Positions 6,774 to 15,090 of a stretch of 64,000 nucleotides of DNA are shown here, piece by piece. Origin of the DNA: Bacteroidales bacterium (GTDB lineage: Bacteria; Bacteroidota; Bacteroidia; Bacteroidales; UBA932); contig JAGBTG010000035.1 of the NCBI GenBank assembly GCA_017631435.1, positions 1 to 64,000 on the forward strand, written 5' to 3'. A program made the translations under genes and the position numbers. Position 1 is the first letter of the stretch, and every line of letters starts with the position of its first letter. The notes beneath the pieces are model-generated. The model made no database searches. It was not told the DNA's origin and worked only from the letters and a program-made list of their open reading frames with translations.

Positions 6774-8442
6774 GTTCCCCGTGATATATCAGTTTCTTAG
6801 TCTCCGGATCCCTTGAGAACATCTTGAAAAAGTCCCACATCATTTGGGCGCCTGGCATGAAGTTCCAGTGGCCGTAGTCTACAACGGCAACTATCTTTAT
6901 AAGGGGCATTTCCCCTTTGTAGAAATAGCCGGTAACTGCCTTGATGCCGTTGCCTTTGTTGGTTGTGATTGTCTGGCGGTCTGCCAGGTTGAGCCCCAGC
7001 AGGGTATCTGAAGCAAAATCAAGCTCTGAGGTTACTTCTATGCCGTTCAGTTGCTGGTATGTGTTCCAGGCGTTCACATAGCTGTTCCCTTTGTAATCGT
7101 CGGGAGTATAAAATGGGACAACTTTGTCTGCTGTTCCAATAATTGAGCAGTATGGCATCTCCACAAATCCCCTTTTCTGGGTGGCCTCTGCCCATAAGCC
7201 GGGTAAGTATGAGAACCTGCCGGTCTTGGCGCCAGTGTAGATTCCACCTCCGTAGCCACCTACTCCAGCAAACAGATATGATTTGCAGATGCCCAAAGCT
7301 GTTGCAGTTATTGCTCCGGCAGAGAGTCCTTGTGCATATATTCTCGACGGATCCAACTGTGGGTACTTCTCAAGAAGGATGTTTATCACCTTCTCAATTC
7401 CGTCATACCCCATAGCACTGTAATCCTTGCTGCCCTGCCATTCCATCTCCACAATAAAGAATCGCTCTTTGCCGGCTACCTGAATAAATCCTGAGGTCTC
7501 AGCTTGTGTTCGCGGGTCATTTGTATTTCCATGAAGTAGGACCATTACCGGTACGCTTCCAGCTGGAGCCCCTTCAATAAGCTCTTCCGGCCAATACTCA
7601 TACCATAGCCATGGAAGCCCTTTCTTCTGCTCCATAATCACCAGTTCCCTCTTTATTCCAAGAGATTCATGCACAGTGTATGGTTCAAGCTCATATGGTC
7701 CGTATTCGCCAAATTTGGCGCCATTGTAATGTGTATGCTTGTAGTTGTTGAATCTCAGATTCTTTGAGAACAGTTCATCCCAAGCCTTGTCAAATGTTTG
7801 GGCAAGAGTGGCATTGGAGTTCTCATCAACTATTACTGTAAGAAGTTCTTCCTCTTCATTTACATACTTGGAACCACATTGCACCCCCTTGTTCATTGCA
7901 ATGTAAGGTTTTGCAACCCTAACAGCATTCTTTCCTGCAATATATGCCGGTACACCCCAGGATTGTGCAGGATTTTTACCTGGCTTGCCATCAATTGAAA
8001 GTATTCCTGCAATATGTCCTGCAGCATCTGTAGGGGCAATTGCTGTGTTCACGAATGTGGCTCCGTTTCCTATACCAATTACCTTCAGATTTCCAGAGCT
8101 GGCTTTGTTGAATACCTCTTTAAACCCTTCAAAATCTGTCTCATTATTGTATTTCTCCCCTATAGGATTGATCACAAATACCTTCACGTGATTTTCAACA
8201 AGCACATCCTCCATCTCCATCTCTTCAACAAGCCTTTTGGCGCCTGCTTCATCCAGCTTTATATTGGGATAAATGAAGAAAGTGGGGGCATGATTGTTTG
8301 AGCGGCCGTCACGTTGTTGCAGGTCTAAATTGTACTCATAGTATATTACGTTTGCAGGCATCTGTACAGTAACACCTTTCTGCTGTGCAAATGTTGCAAT
8401 TGAAAAGCAAGCTGCAATAAATGCTAAGATTATCTTTTTCAT
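6757..8442 (-). CDS. Secreted alpha/beta-hydrolase esterase (PHB-depolymerase/feruloyl-esterase-like)
   Basis: 561 residues counted from the MKKIILAFIAACFS start, which gives a clean signal peptide ending TFA-QQ; an ATG 12 codons upstream would spoil it. The catalytic C-terminal half has the oxyanion loop VMVLLHGNTNDP (about 300), the nucleophile elbow YAQGLSAGAIT (Ser about 370), an acid in IIGTADKVVPF and the histidine in VDYGHWNFMPG, all as in secreted esterases of the PHB depolymerase/feruloyl esterase group. The N-terminal 250 residues form an extra domain I cannot name. Probably periplasmic or exported; the substrate could be an acylated polysaccharide. Single leftward gene. Confidence 0.8.
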   Translation of the reverse strand: MKKIILAFIAACFSIATFAQQKGVTVQMPANVIYYEYNLDLQQRDGRSNNHAPTFFIYPNIKLDEAGAKRLVEEMEMEDVLVENHVKVFVINPIGEKYNNETDFEGFKEVFNKASSGNLKVIGIGNGATFVNTAIAPTDAAGHIAGILSIDGKPGKNPAQSWGVPAYIAGKNAVRVAKPYIAMNKGVQCGSKYVNEEEELLTVIVDENSNATLAQTFDKAWDELFSKNLRFNNYKHTHYNGAKFGEYGPYELEPYTVHESLGIKRELVIMEQKKGLPWLWYEYWPEELIEGAPAGSVPVMVLLHGNTNDPRTQAETSGFIQVAGKERFFIVEMEWQGSKDYSAMGYDGIEKVINILLEKYPQLDPSRIYAQGLSAGAITATALGICKSYLFAGVGGYGGGIYTGAKTGRFSYLPGLWAEATQKRGFVEMPYCSIIGTADKVVPFYTPDDYKGNSYVNAWNTYQQLNGIEVTSELDFASDTLLGLNLADRQTITTNKGNGIKAVTGYFYKGEMPLIKIVAVVDYGHWNFMPGAQMMWDFFKMFSRDPETKKLIYHGEPILKR

Positions 8443-8480
8443 ATCTGTATATGTTATGGAAATGATGTATGACCACAATT

Positions 8481-8626
8481 TTATGGCTCCACTGCCACCT
8501 TAATCACCCCATCCAATTTGTTCTCAAAGATACGGTAGGCCTCCTCTATTTCACTTAACGGGAAACGGTGCGTGATCAGCGCACCAAAGCAAACTTTCCT
8601 TTTTCTATGTATGTGTATGCTAGCAT
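8481..8626 (-). pseudogene. Alcohol dehydrogenase remnant with internal deletion
   Basis: Begins with the same 46 bp as the ADH at 2091-3122 (MLAYTYIEKGKFAL), then jumps directly, in another frame, to the last 34 codons of an ADH (ALITHRFPLSEIEEAYRIFE ... GVIKVAVEP, stop at 8481). About 290 codons are missing. The 5' part is identical to the intact gene, while the 3' part differs at many positions (for example GVIKVAVEP against GVIKVAIV), so the scar seems to join pieces of two related genes. No product expected beyond a short peptide. Confidence 0.85.
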
Positions 8627-8840
8627 AAAAGTCCATTGTAGCTTATTTATAACACAAAACTACTCATTTCTTTTTTGTGGATAATATTTCTGTCAAATAA
8701 ATATGATTTGAAGGTCTGTTTCAGATCTTTTAATCATATGGTAGAAAAATCGTACCTTTGTACTTATAAAAAGATGTGAACTCCTGAATGGAATACTCAG
8801 TTTTTCCATGACTCAAAAGTTTACAAAAAAGTAGATATCA
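8627..8840. other. Intergenic region upstream of the acetyltransferase
   Basis: About 214 bp without a gene. Apart from the TACCTTTG promoter element at 8753-8760, nothing structured was seen; the DNA is AT-rich. Confidence 0.6.
8753..8760 (+). promoter_or_regulatory. Bacteroidetes-type -7 element for the acetyltransferase
   Basis: TACCTTTG, an exact TAnnTTTG match, 80 bp upstream of the start codon at 8841. Confidence 0.6.
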
Positions 8841-9473
8841 ATGAATTGCTATTCTATTCCTTCCTTAAAAGATTGTTACATCATGCAACATGGAGACATT
8901 CAGCGTTTTGCAAGCACGCTTGCTGATGGTTTCAGTCAATACAGCATGTTCAAGCACGTTTGCTGCGGAACATATGATCATGACATGATGCGTTTGTTTT
9001 GGGAGGTTTCTCTTGCTCTTCTCCCTGATAATGCCATCTGCATAGCCGACAGCAAGGATGTCAATTCTGTACTTGTCTATATCCCACCAAAAAGTAGAGA
9101 AGCTGGATTGCTTGATTATGTGAAAGTAGGCGGAGTGAAAATGTTGTTCAAGTTTGGCATCAGAAGAATTGTCAGGTTGATGCGTTTTAATTTTGAAATA
9201 GAACAAGTTGCAAAACAATATAGAGCCGCTGACGACGGCTATCTGATGGCCTTTGCTACATGTCTCGACAAACAAGGTCAGCACTATGGTAAACCTCTGA
9301 TCATGGCCCTCCTGGATTATCTCGATGTTTCGGGCGAGAGTTGTTATCTCGAAACTCTGGAAGCTAAAAATATAGCATTGTATCAACATTTCTCATTCCA
9401 GCTTGAAGGACAGATGGACAGCAAAATGGGAAATCTTACACTATTTGCGATGCGTCGTCACAGCAGAAAATGA
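8841..9473 (+). CDS. GNAT-like N-acetyltransferase
   Basis: 210 residues. The arrangement of strands and the segment YLMAFATCLDKQGQHYGKPL (acetyl-CoA pyrophosphate loop, Q/K-x-G-x-G-x-P variant) followed by SCYLETLEAKNIALYQHFSF is the GNAT motif A/B pattern (LETxxxxNxxLYxxxGF). The N-terminus HGDIQRFASTLADGFSQYSM is also typical of this subgroup. Cytoplasmic; substrate unknown. The Met at codon 15 is an alternative start. The crcB-DUF1294 pair begins 46 bp downstream and may be cotranscribed. Confidence 0.75.
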   Translation: MNCYSIPSLKDCYIMQHGDIQRFASTLADGFSQYSMFKHVCCGTYDHDMMRLFWEVSLALLPDNAICIADSKDVNSVLVYIPPKSREAGLLDYVKVGGVKMLFKFGIRRIVRLMRFNFEIEQVAKQYRAADDGYLMAFATCLDKQGQHYGKPLIMALLDYLDVSGESCYLETLEAKNIALYQHFSFQLEGQMDSKMGNLTLFAMRRHSRK

Positions 9474-9519
9474 AAAAGGTTGTAATTATAGATAGCGGCA
9501 GAAAATACCTTGAAATAAT

Positions 9520-9897
9520 ATGCTAAAACCGTTACTGATTGTTGGCGCCGGGAGTTTCATTGGAGGTGCCATGAGATATCTGCTCTCAACTTTAATGAAG
9601 AATGTCTGTGGCCAGGGATTCCCGTGGGGAACCTTGGCAGTCAATCTGTTGGGCTGCTTCCTGTTTGGGATTGTGTTTGCCATATTCAGCAAGAACAGTT
9701 CTGCAGACAACACTTTGTATCTGCTCCTTACCACTGGCGTTTGTGGCGGTTTCACTACATTCTCTACATTTGCCAATGAGAGTGTACAAATGTTGCAGCA
9801 TGGCAATATCTCAGGATTTATAGGCTATGTGGCAACGAGCGTTATAGCAGGATTTTTATTACTTTCCTTTGGCTATTGGATTGTAAAAGCATTATGA
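9520..9897 (+). CDS. crcB: Fluoride ion channel/exporter CrcB (Fluc)
   Basis: 125 residues with four hydrophobic segments, the usual length for a Fluc subunit. Diagnostic motifs are GGAMRYLLS (about 14-22), GTLAVNLLGCFLFG (about 37-50), and TTGVCGGFTTFSTFANE (about 71-87), with the conserved Asn and the TFSTF phenylalanine track that lines the fluoride pore. The protein dimerises in the inner membrane and lets fluoride leave the cell. I looked for a fluoride riboswitch in the 46 bp upstream and saw none. The stop overlaps the next start (ATGA). Confidence 0.93.
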   Translation: MLKPLLIVGAGSFIGGAMRYLLSTLMKNVCGQGFPWGTLAVNLLGCFLFGIVFAIFSKNSSADNTLYLLLTTGVCGGFTTFSTFANESVQMLQHGNISGFIGYVATSVIAGFLLLSFGYWIVKAL

Positions 9898-10154
9898 TTT
9901 TTTTGCAGTATTACCTCGTTCTTATCAATGTCATAACTTTTATGGTGTTTGGCATTGACAAATTCAAAGCCAAGAAAGGGAAATGGCGCATTCCGGAATC
10001 AACCCTGCTCCTGCTGGCCATTGTTGGCGGAAGCGTTGGGGCTTGGAGTGGCTTAAAAGTATGGCATCACAAGACCCAACACAAGAAGTTCAAATATGGT
10101 ATTCCTTTGATTATCATCATACAAATAGGACTTTGTCTCTATTTGATCAAATAA
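9894..10154 (+). CDS. DUF1294 small membrane protein
   Basis: 86 residues from the ATG that overlaps the crcB stop codon. Sequence MVFGIDKFKAKKGKWRIPES, then LLLLAIVGGSVGAW and WHHKTQHKKFKYGIP is the DUF1294 signature (D-K-x-x-A...R-x-P-E...G-G-x-x-G-A...H-K-T-x-K-x-x-F). Two to three membrane segments. Function unknown. Translational coupling with crcB is suggested by the overlap. Confidence 0.85.
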   Translation: MIFLQYYLVLINVITFMVFGIDKFKAKKGKWRIPESTLLLLAIVGGSVGAWSGLKVWHHKTQHKKFKYGIPLIIIIQIGLCLYLIK

Positions 10155-10160
10155 TGCTAT

Positions 10161-10559
10161 CTATTTTTCCTTTTTGCCGGCTTTAACCCAACTGACGGCA
10201 CAACCGATAACAGCTACCAACAGGATTACCGGTTCGGCCAGCATAAAGATTGGCATCGTTCCAGATGTAAGTGTTACCATTGTAGAAGAGAAGAGGATAA
10301 GACATATTCCCGATAACAAAATAACCAGGCCTCTCTGGAGTTTTTGCTTTTTACGGCCAAATATATAAGCGCTCAGGCAAATTATAGCACCTGCCAGAAT
10401 ATACAACAATAATATACTTCGCGGCATTGTTCCGCCTGCATTTCCTTGAAGGTCATAGTGTGCCGGAAGTATTTCAGGTAATGAACTCCATTGCAGAATT
10501 ATGGCTAAAGCATTCAATATCACTATTACAACAGGTATAAACCAACTATTTTTATTCAT
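10161..10559 (-). CDS. DUF1648 membrane protein
   Basis: 132 residues with four predicted membrane helices. The segment WSSLPEILPAHYDLQGNAGG matches the DUF1648 pattern (LPxxxPxHxDxxGxxG) found in SdpI-type immunity proteins and in other small membrane proteins. It lies 59 bp downstream of the cysteate synthase gene in the same direction, so it could be the last gene of the long operon above it, but the larger gap and a possible own promoter make this uncertain. Converges with the DUF1294 gene with only 6 bp between stops. Confidence 0.75.
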   Translation of the reverse strand: MNKNSWFIPVVIVILNALAIILQWSSLPEILPAHYDLQGNAGGTMPRSILLLYILAGAIICLSAYIFGRKKQKLQRGLVILLSGICLILFSSTMVTLTSGTMPIFMLAEPVILLVAVIGCAVSWVKAGKKEK

Positions 10560-10618
10560 ATCTGTAATTTTAATATTTTTTTGTCATCAAATGCAATTGT
10601 AAAGTAAAGCCTCTAATC

Positions 10619-11905
10619 CTAGAAGAGCCCCTCCACTGCCCTTACAATCTCCTCTGCAGGCAACTCAGGGTTAAGTACAAGGTGAGGTTTTGCATACACA
10701 ACCTGTTTCTCGCTCTTTGCAAGCAGTTCACCGCCACCGGTTATGTTAAGCATTATAACTTCATCTTTCTTTACAGTCCTTTCTGCAACAGCCTGTGCAA
10801 GTGACGCTGTAGCAACTGCTGCAGCATTGTGGATATCTATCCCCTCCAGTTCAAGGAATTTCTTTTTCCAAAGATTAAGAGAATCATTTGTAACCTTGAA
10901 CATGTCTCCACCTGCATCCTCCATTGCATCAAACAGTCCTCCCGACAGCGAATAAGGAGGTTTTCTGTTGGAAAGTACTTTGGCCTCAATCTCAGCCGCT
11001 GCTGCACGTGCCTGCTCAGGAGTCATTTCAACAAGAGCTCTCGAGTGCTGTTTCCAGCTGTCGTACATTATTGTGAACGGAGCATTTTGTGAAGGGTAAA
11101 GCTTCATCTTGTGGCTACCCCATCTTCCGTCTGCAATAAGGCGGAGGTTGTTCTCCCATACAGCAATGGCACCTGTACCGCTTCCAATTGCCTGGAAGTA
11201 CGCATCAGGAATTCTTCCTATATGTTCCACAGCAGAAAGGATGGTTGTTCCCATACCGTCTCTGCGGGCAACATTTTTTGCTCCACCTTCAGCCATAAAA
11301 CGTTCGCAGGTGCATACTTTGTCTGCAAGTGCAATCGCATCAAAATAATCTGATCCTGCAGGTGATGCAATTATCTTCACGCATTCATTCAGTGGCTTGC
11401 TGAACCACAATGCATCAATGTTGTCTTCCGGAATGGAGAGCAGCAATGGAATTCCATTGTCTGAACACACTTTGGCAAATGCCCTGGCTGTGTTTCCTGC
11501 AGATGCCACCACAAGAACCTTTCCGGAATCCTCAGGCAATCTTCCACATACAGAATATGCCTCGGTCTCCTTGAACGAGCATGTCTCCATATATGCACCC
11601 TTTTTCGGCCACCATCCCGAGAAAGTTATGTAAAGGTTCTCAAGTCCAAGTTCTGCAGCCAATGCTTCACTTTTGTAAGTTACCGGAGCGCACGAACCTT
11701 TGAGTGTCCTGCTTATTGGAAGCCAGTCTGCATATCTGTACAAACCTTCAAGGTCATTGCGGGGGTTAAACTTTTTCTGTTCATACTCTGCCCTTACAAG
11801 ACTTGGGTTTTTGCATTCAGGATCGGCAAGAGACCATCCCTTATCCTGGAAACTGTGTCCGTCTGCACAGCATACCAGCGAATATTTTGTTGGATTGAAT
11901 TTCAT
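10619..11905 (-). CDS. Cysteate synthase (threonine-synthase-like PLP enzyme)
   Basis: 428 residues. Predicted to make L-cysteate from O-phospho-L-serine and sulfite. The fold-type II PLP features are present: the Schiff-base lysine in METCSFKETEAYS (about 113), the substrate loop VVASAGNTARAFA (about 137), and the phosphate-binding glycine loop NITGGGE (about 395). The SFKETEA context and ITFSGWWPKKGAYME differ from ordinary threonine synthase and fit the archaeal/Bacteroidetes cysteate synthase group as I remember it. Last gene of the nine-gene operon, 9 bp after the Hdr-like membrane protein. The presence of the acyltransferase and reductase for sulfonolipid synthesis upstream supports this call over threonine synthase. 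Biochemical activity is inferred. Confidence 0.8.
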   Translation of the reverse strand: MKFNPTKYSLVCCADGHSFQDKGWSLADPECKNPSLVRAEYEQKKFNPRNDLEGLYRYADWLPISRTLKGSCAPVTYKSEALAAELGLENLYITFSGWWPKKGAYMETCSFKETEAYSVCGRLPEDSGKVLVVASAGNTARAFAKVCSDNGIPLLLSIPEDNIDALWFSKPLNECVKIIASPAGSDYFDAIALADKVCTCERFMAEGGAKNVARRDGMGTTILSAVEHIGRIPDAYFQAIGSGTGAIAVWENNLRLIADGRWGSHKMKLYPSQNAPFTIMYDSWKQHSRALVEMTPEQARAAAAEIEAKVLSNRKPPYSLSGGLFDAMEDAGGDMFKVTNDSLNLWKKKFLELEGIDIHNAAAVATASLAQAVAERTVKKDEVIMLNITGGGELLAKSEKQVVYAKPHLVLNPELPAEEIVRAVEGLF

Positions 11906-11914
11906 GATATACTC

Positions 11915-13735
11915 TTATTTTTCTTCTAATATAGCTCTATTTACAATTTCTGCAATGTCAAGAACAGGATTTGTTGCATATTTTGCAAATGTGTTCTTGC
12001 ACAACGGACATGCCGTTACCACAATATCTGCAGATGTGTCAGTGAGGTTGTTGAGTGCATTTTCTACCAATGGCTTGCGTTTGTCATAGCCAAGAGTCAG
12101 ACTGCCAAGACTTCCGCCACAGCAGATGCTCTCCTGTCTGTTCTTTTTACCTTCTACCAGTGTTCCTACGGATTCAACTACCCTTCTTGGCTCATCGTAG
12201 ATTCCGCAACCCCTTCCAAGTTCACAAGGGTCGTGATATGCATATTTTAAGCCAGATTTGCCCAGTTTTATCTTTCCATCTGAAATCAGACGGTAGATGT
12301 ACTCTGTATGGTGTAGCACCTCAATCCCTTCCAATGCATATTTCTCCTTAAAGATACGGTAACATATAGGACAACTCAGAAGCAGAACTGAAGCTCCGGA
12401 TTCTTTAATGATTGCAGTGTTCTTTTCTATCATCTGCTGTGCCGCTTCCTTCCTTCCGGCCATAAGCATAGGCCTTCCGCAACATATTCCGCCATCCTCA
12501 TCCATCATCTGCCACTGCTCACCTGCCTTGTTGAGCAGCGAAGTCATGGATTTTACTATTCCAGGAGTCAACGGAGACATACAGCCTGCAAAGTAGAGAA
12601 CTTTACGCCCCTTCTCAAGTTTGCCGGAAAGCTGTAATGTGTCAATTTGCGAATAGTCCGGTTCCAGAGAGTATTTTCTCACTGAGCGCTGGGCAATACG
12701 CAGCTTGTCACCTTCTACTCCTACAGGACATACTGCAGAACACTTTCCGCAAAGAAGGCATTTGTCACTTATCTCTTCAATGCGCTTTTCGTTCCTTCTT
12801 TTAATCTGGCGGTTGAGGTATACTGTTGTATCCTTTGTATTTATCTTGGTTGCGCTCATTGGACAGGCGTCAATGCACACTCCACATCCAGGGCAAGAGT
12901 ATACCTGGGCTCTAGAGTATCCCTTGCGGGTACTTTTTATCTTTATTCCGGCATTCCTCAGTGGAATAAGGAGTATTTCTGCCGGTATATGCATGTATCT
13001 GCTGAAAGGGAGGATGAACATGAACACTCCCAATGCCATTGAATATGCCCACCATGATGGCAATACATTCATTTCATTGCTGAAGAACAGATGCAGCAGC
13101 TGGTTGAGGCTTTTGGTAAGGAATGATCCGCCGCTGATGTCTGCAGTGAAACCTTCGGCCAACAGCCTTAACGGAAATATGGCCCACAGTGCATAAAGCC
13201 CTATAAGGTCTGTCAAACTTGGCCTTGTGGTACGCCGCATGCCAAAGAGTAATGACCACACTCTTTTAACCATTGCCAGAAGTACACCGCTGAGGATTAC
13301 GAGCAGGAAGAAATCCATTAGGAAAAAGAAGAATGACCCCTGCATTGTATTGTCGGCTATGGCTACGAAATACCTGAAAAAGATGGGATACCATACACGG
13401 TGGATCATGTCGGGAGTATAGAGAAATACCTCTATATGTCCTATTACAATTATCATGAACCAGCCGAATGCAATGCTGGAATGCATATAGCCCAGCAGTT
13501 TGTTCCGTTTCCACAATTTTACATGGAACAGGCAGTCGCAGAACCACTCCTTTATATTCTTTGCCATAATCTTGGGATTCAGAAGCGAGAGGAAGAATGT
13601 CTTTCTCTCCTTTGCATCCAATTCCATGATTATCCTTGCTGCACCTATTACGCACCAGCACAACACGAATGTCATTCCAAGCACAAAAGGAATGACAAAG
13701 GCATTGAATTCCATTGTATAGATATTCTTCATCAT
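11915..13735 (-). CDS. HdrD/DsrK-like iron-sulfur protein fused to a NarI/HdrE-like membrane domain
   Basis: 606 residues. The first about 280 residues carry about five membrane helices with histidines placed as in heme b cytochromes (IIVIGHIEVFLY). Then come two [4Fe-4S] motifs, CPGCGVCIDACPMSATK (about 300) and CLLCGKCSAVCPVGVEGD (about 340), and two CCG domains: AGCMSP...GGICCGRPM...SCPICYR and HDPCELGRGCG...ICCGGSLG...TACPLCKN. This is the HdrD/DsrK/HmcF layout with the quinone- or methanophenazine-facing subunit (HdrE/DsrM) fused on. Expected to exchange electrons between the membrane quinone pool and a soluble Hdr-like complex encoded by the four preceding genes. Its start overlaps the stop of the small ferredoxin gene (ATGA). 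Confidence 0.85.
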   Translation of the reverse strand: MMKNIYTMEFNAFVIPFVLGMTFVLCWCVIGAARIIMELDAKERKTFFLSLLNPKIMAKNIKEWFCDCLFHVKLWKRNKLLGYMHSSIAFGWFMIIVIGHIEVFLYTPDMIHRVWYPIFFRYFVAIADNTMQGSFFFFLMDFFLLVILSGVLLAMVKRVWSLLFGMRRTTRPSLTDLIGLYALWAIFPLRLLAEGFTADISGGSFLTKSLNQLLHLFFSNEMNVLPSWWAYSMALGVFMFILPFSRYMHIPAEILLIPLRNAGIKIKSTRKGYSRAQVYSCPGCGVCIDACPMSATKINTKDTTVYLNRQIKRRNEKRIEEISDKCLLCGKCSAVCPVGVEGDKLRIAQRSVRKYSLEPDYSQIDTLQLSGKLEKGRKVLYFAGCMSPLTPGIVKSMTSLLNKAGEQWQMMDEDGGICCGRPMLMAGRKEAAQQMIEKNTAIIKESGASVLLLSCPICYRIFKEKYALEGIEVLHHTEYIYRLISDGKIKLGKSGLKYAYHDPCELGRGCGIYDEPRRVVESVGTLVEGKKNRQESICCGGSLGSLTLGYDKRKPLVENALNNLTDTSADIVVTACPLCKNTFAKYATNPVLDIAEIVNRAILEEK

Positions 13736-14070
13736 TTATCCTCCTTCTTGCCGTATATCCGGCTTATGCAAAGTATCAGGTGTCTTGTATTTATCCCCCT
13801 TGGGCATACCATTGTACATTTTCCGCAGAGCATGCAGGCAGAAAGCAATTTTATGGCTTCATCTTCCCTCCCCCTTTGCAGGCAAAGCAGCACTTTCCTT
13901 AAACTCATCCCAGAAAATGGTGCTGCTGTGCAAGTTGCACTGCAGCTGCCGCAAGCCATACATCTTCTGGCATCAGGTTCCATTGAACACAATTGTTCAA
14001 ATTTGCTCCTGTCCATCTTGTCCAGATCTATGGTTGAACTGGCAGACAATCTGAATCCGAATCCTTTCAT
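13732..14070 (-). CDS. HdrC-like dicluster ferredoxin subunit (second C subunit)
   Basis: 112 residues. Two [4Fe-4S] motifs, CMACGSCSATC (about 37-47, followed by T-A-A-P) and CMLCGKCTMVCPRG (about 79-92), separated by the helical segment MSLRKVLLCLQRGREDEAIK, which is the classic HdrC pattern. Overlaps both neighbours by 4 bp (ATGA at each side), so it is made in step with the HdrA-like and HdrD-like proteins. Its likely job is electron transfer between the flavin subunit and the CCG domains of the membrane-anchored subunit. Confidence 0.85.
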   Translation of the reverse strand: MKGFGFRLSASSTIDLDKMDRSKFEQLCSMEPDARRCMACGSCSATCTAAPFSGMSLRKVLLCLQRGREDEAIKLLSACMLCGKCTMVCPRGINTRHLILCISRIYGKKEDK

Positions 14071-15086
14071 CCCTTTTCTGAAATAATGCTGTTGTGAATT
14101 TCCAGTACAGCAGATCTTGCTTCTGCCAATGTCTCAGGTACAGTCTTTGGTCCGGTGCAGGCTCCTGCATAGTATACCCCTTTCTTTGGTGAAGATGTTA
14201 TGTGCAGGATATTGTCGCTGCTTTGGAGGAACTTGTCTGAATCAATTGAAAGCCCCAATGAAGATGCCAAAGAAGAATCCTTGCAGCATGCCATTCCCGA
14301 CATCAGCACCAACAGGTCAAGGGTTACCCTTATAGGTCTTCCCGACAGTGTATCTTCTGCCTTTACCACAACTTTCCCTTCAATGTTTTCCCCAACTTCC
14401 GATACTCTTCCCCTTATGAAGTGAATTCCGTAATCACGTTGTGCTTTAGTGTAGAAATCCTCATATTTCTTTCCAAAGAGACGCAGGTCCATATAGAAGC
14501 AATAAACCTGTGAATTCGGATACATCTCCTTAAGTTCCATTGCCTGTTTTATGGCGGTGATGCAGCATACCTTTGAACATTGGGTATTGCCGGCCTTCTC
14601 GTCGCGGGATCCTACACAATGTACAAATCCCACCGAATTTATTGATGATGAATCTATCCTTTCATCACTATGGCCATTAAACCATTGTTCAAGATCTGCA
14701 TTTGTAATCACATGATTGTAAATGCCGTATCCGTATTCTTCCTTCTTGGAAGCGTCAAACAGTTCAAAACCTGTTGTAATGAGGATATACCTTGTACTAA
14801 CAGTAACTCCATTTGAAAGGATCAGGTTGTATCTGTCCTTAAGGCGGTTTATTGAGTATATTTCTGTGTTGAGGAATATATTGGCATCCCTACACGATTC
14901 ATATAGTGTACTGATAATATCCCCGGAAGGTGTCATATCCGGAAACAGACGGTGCCATTGGGCAACATTGCCTCCCAATTTATCGCTTTTCTCAATTAAA
15001 AAAGGGGTATATCCCAGTTTGAGCAGCTGTCCTGCGGCTTCCATTCCCGCTATTCCACCACCTATTATAACTACTATTTCATTCAT
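14067..15086 (-). CDS. HdrA-like FAD protein
   Basis: 339 residues, only the flavoprotein core of HdrA: FAD-binding VIIGGGIAGMEAAGQL at the N-terminus, the HdrA-specific FVHCVGSRDEKAGNTQCSKV (about 175-194) with the following CC, and the second nucleotide-binding stretch SSPKKGVYYAGACTGPKTVPE near the C-terminus. The extra ferredoxin domains and N-terminal thioredoxin-reductase-like insert of methanogen HdrA (about 650 residues) are absent, as in the short HdrA of sulfur-oxidising sHdr systems. Central redox subunit of the complex. Four bp separate it from the HdrB-like gene; it overlaps the next by ATGA. Confidence 0.85.
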   Translation of the reverse strand: MNEIVVIIGGGIAGMEAAGQLLKLGYTPFLIEKSDKLGGNVAQWHRLFPDMTPSGDIISTLYESCRDANIFLNTEIYSINRLKDRYNLILSNGVTVSTRYILITTGFELFDASKKEEYGYGIYNHVITNADLEQWFNGHSDERIDSSSINSVGFVHCVGSRDEKAGNTQCSKVCCITAIKQAMELKEMYPNSQVYCFYMDLRLFGKKYEDFYTKAQRDYGIHFIRGRVSEVGENIEGKVVVKAEDTLSGRPIRVTLDLLVLMSGMACCKDSSLASSLGLSIDSDKFLQSSDNILHITSSPKKGVYYAGACTGPKTVPETLAEARSAVLEIHNSIISEKG

Positions 15087-15090
15087 ATTT

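Noticed and set aside
9474..9519. Fluoride riboswitch before crcB
   Set aside because: Only 46 bp are available and the conserved crcB-motif pattern was not seen.
10619..11905. Threonine synthase
   Set aside because: The lysine context (CSFKETEA) and the operon with a cysteate-type acyltransferase fit cysteate synthase better; no other threonine-pathway genes are nearby.
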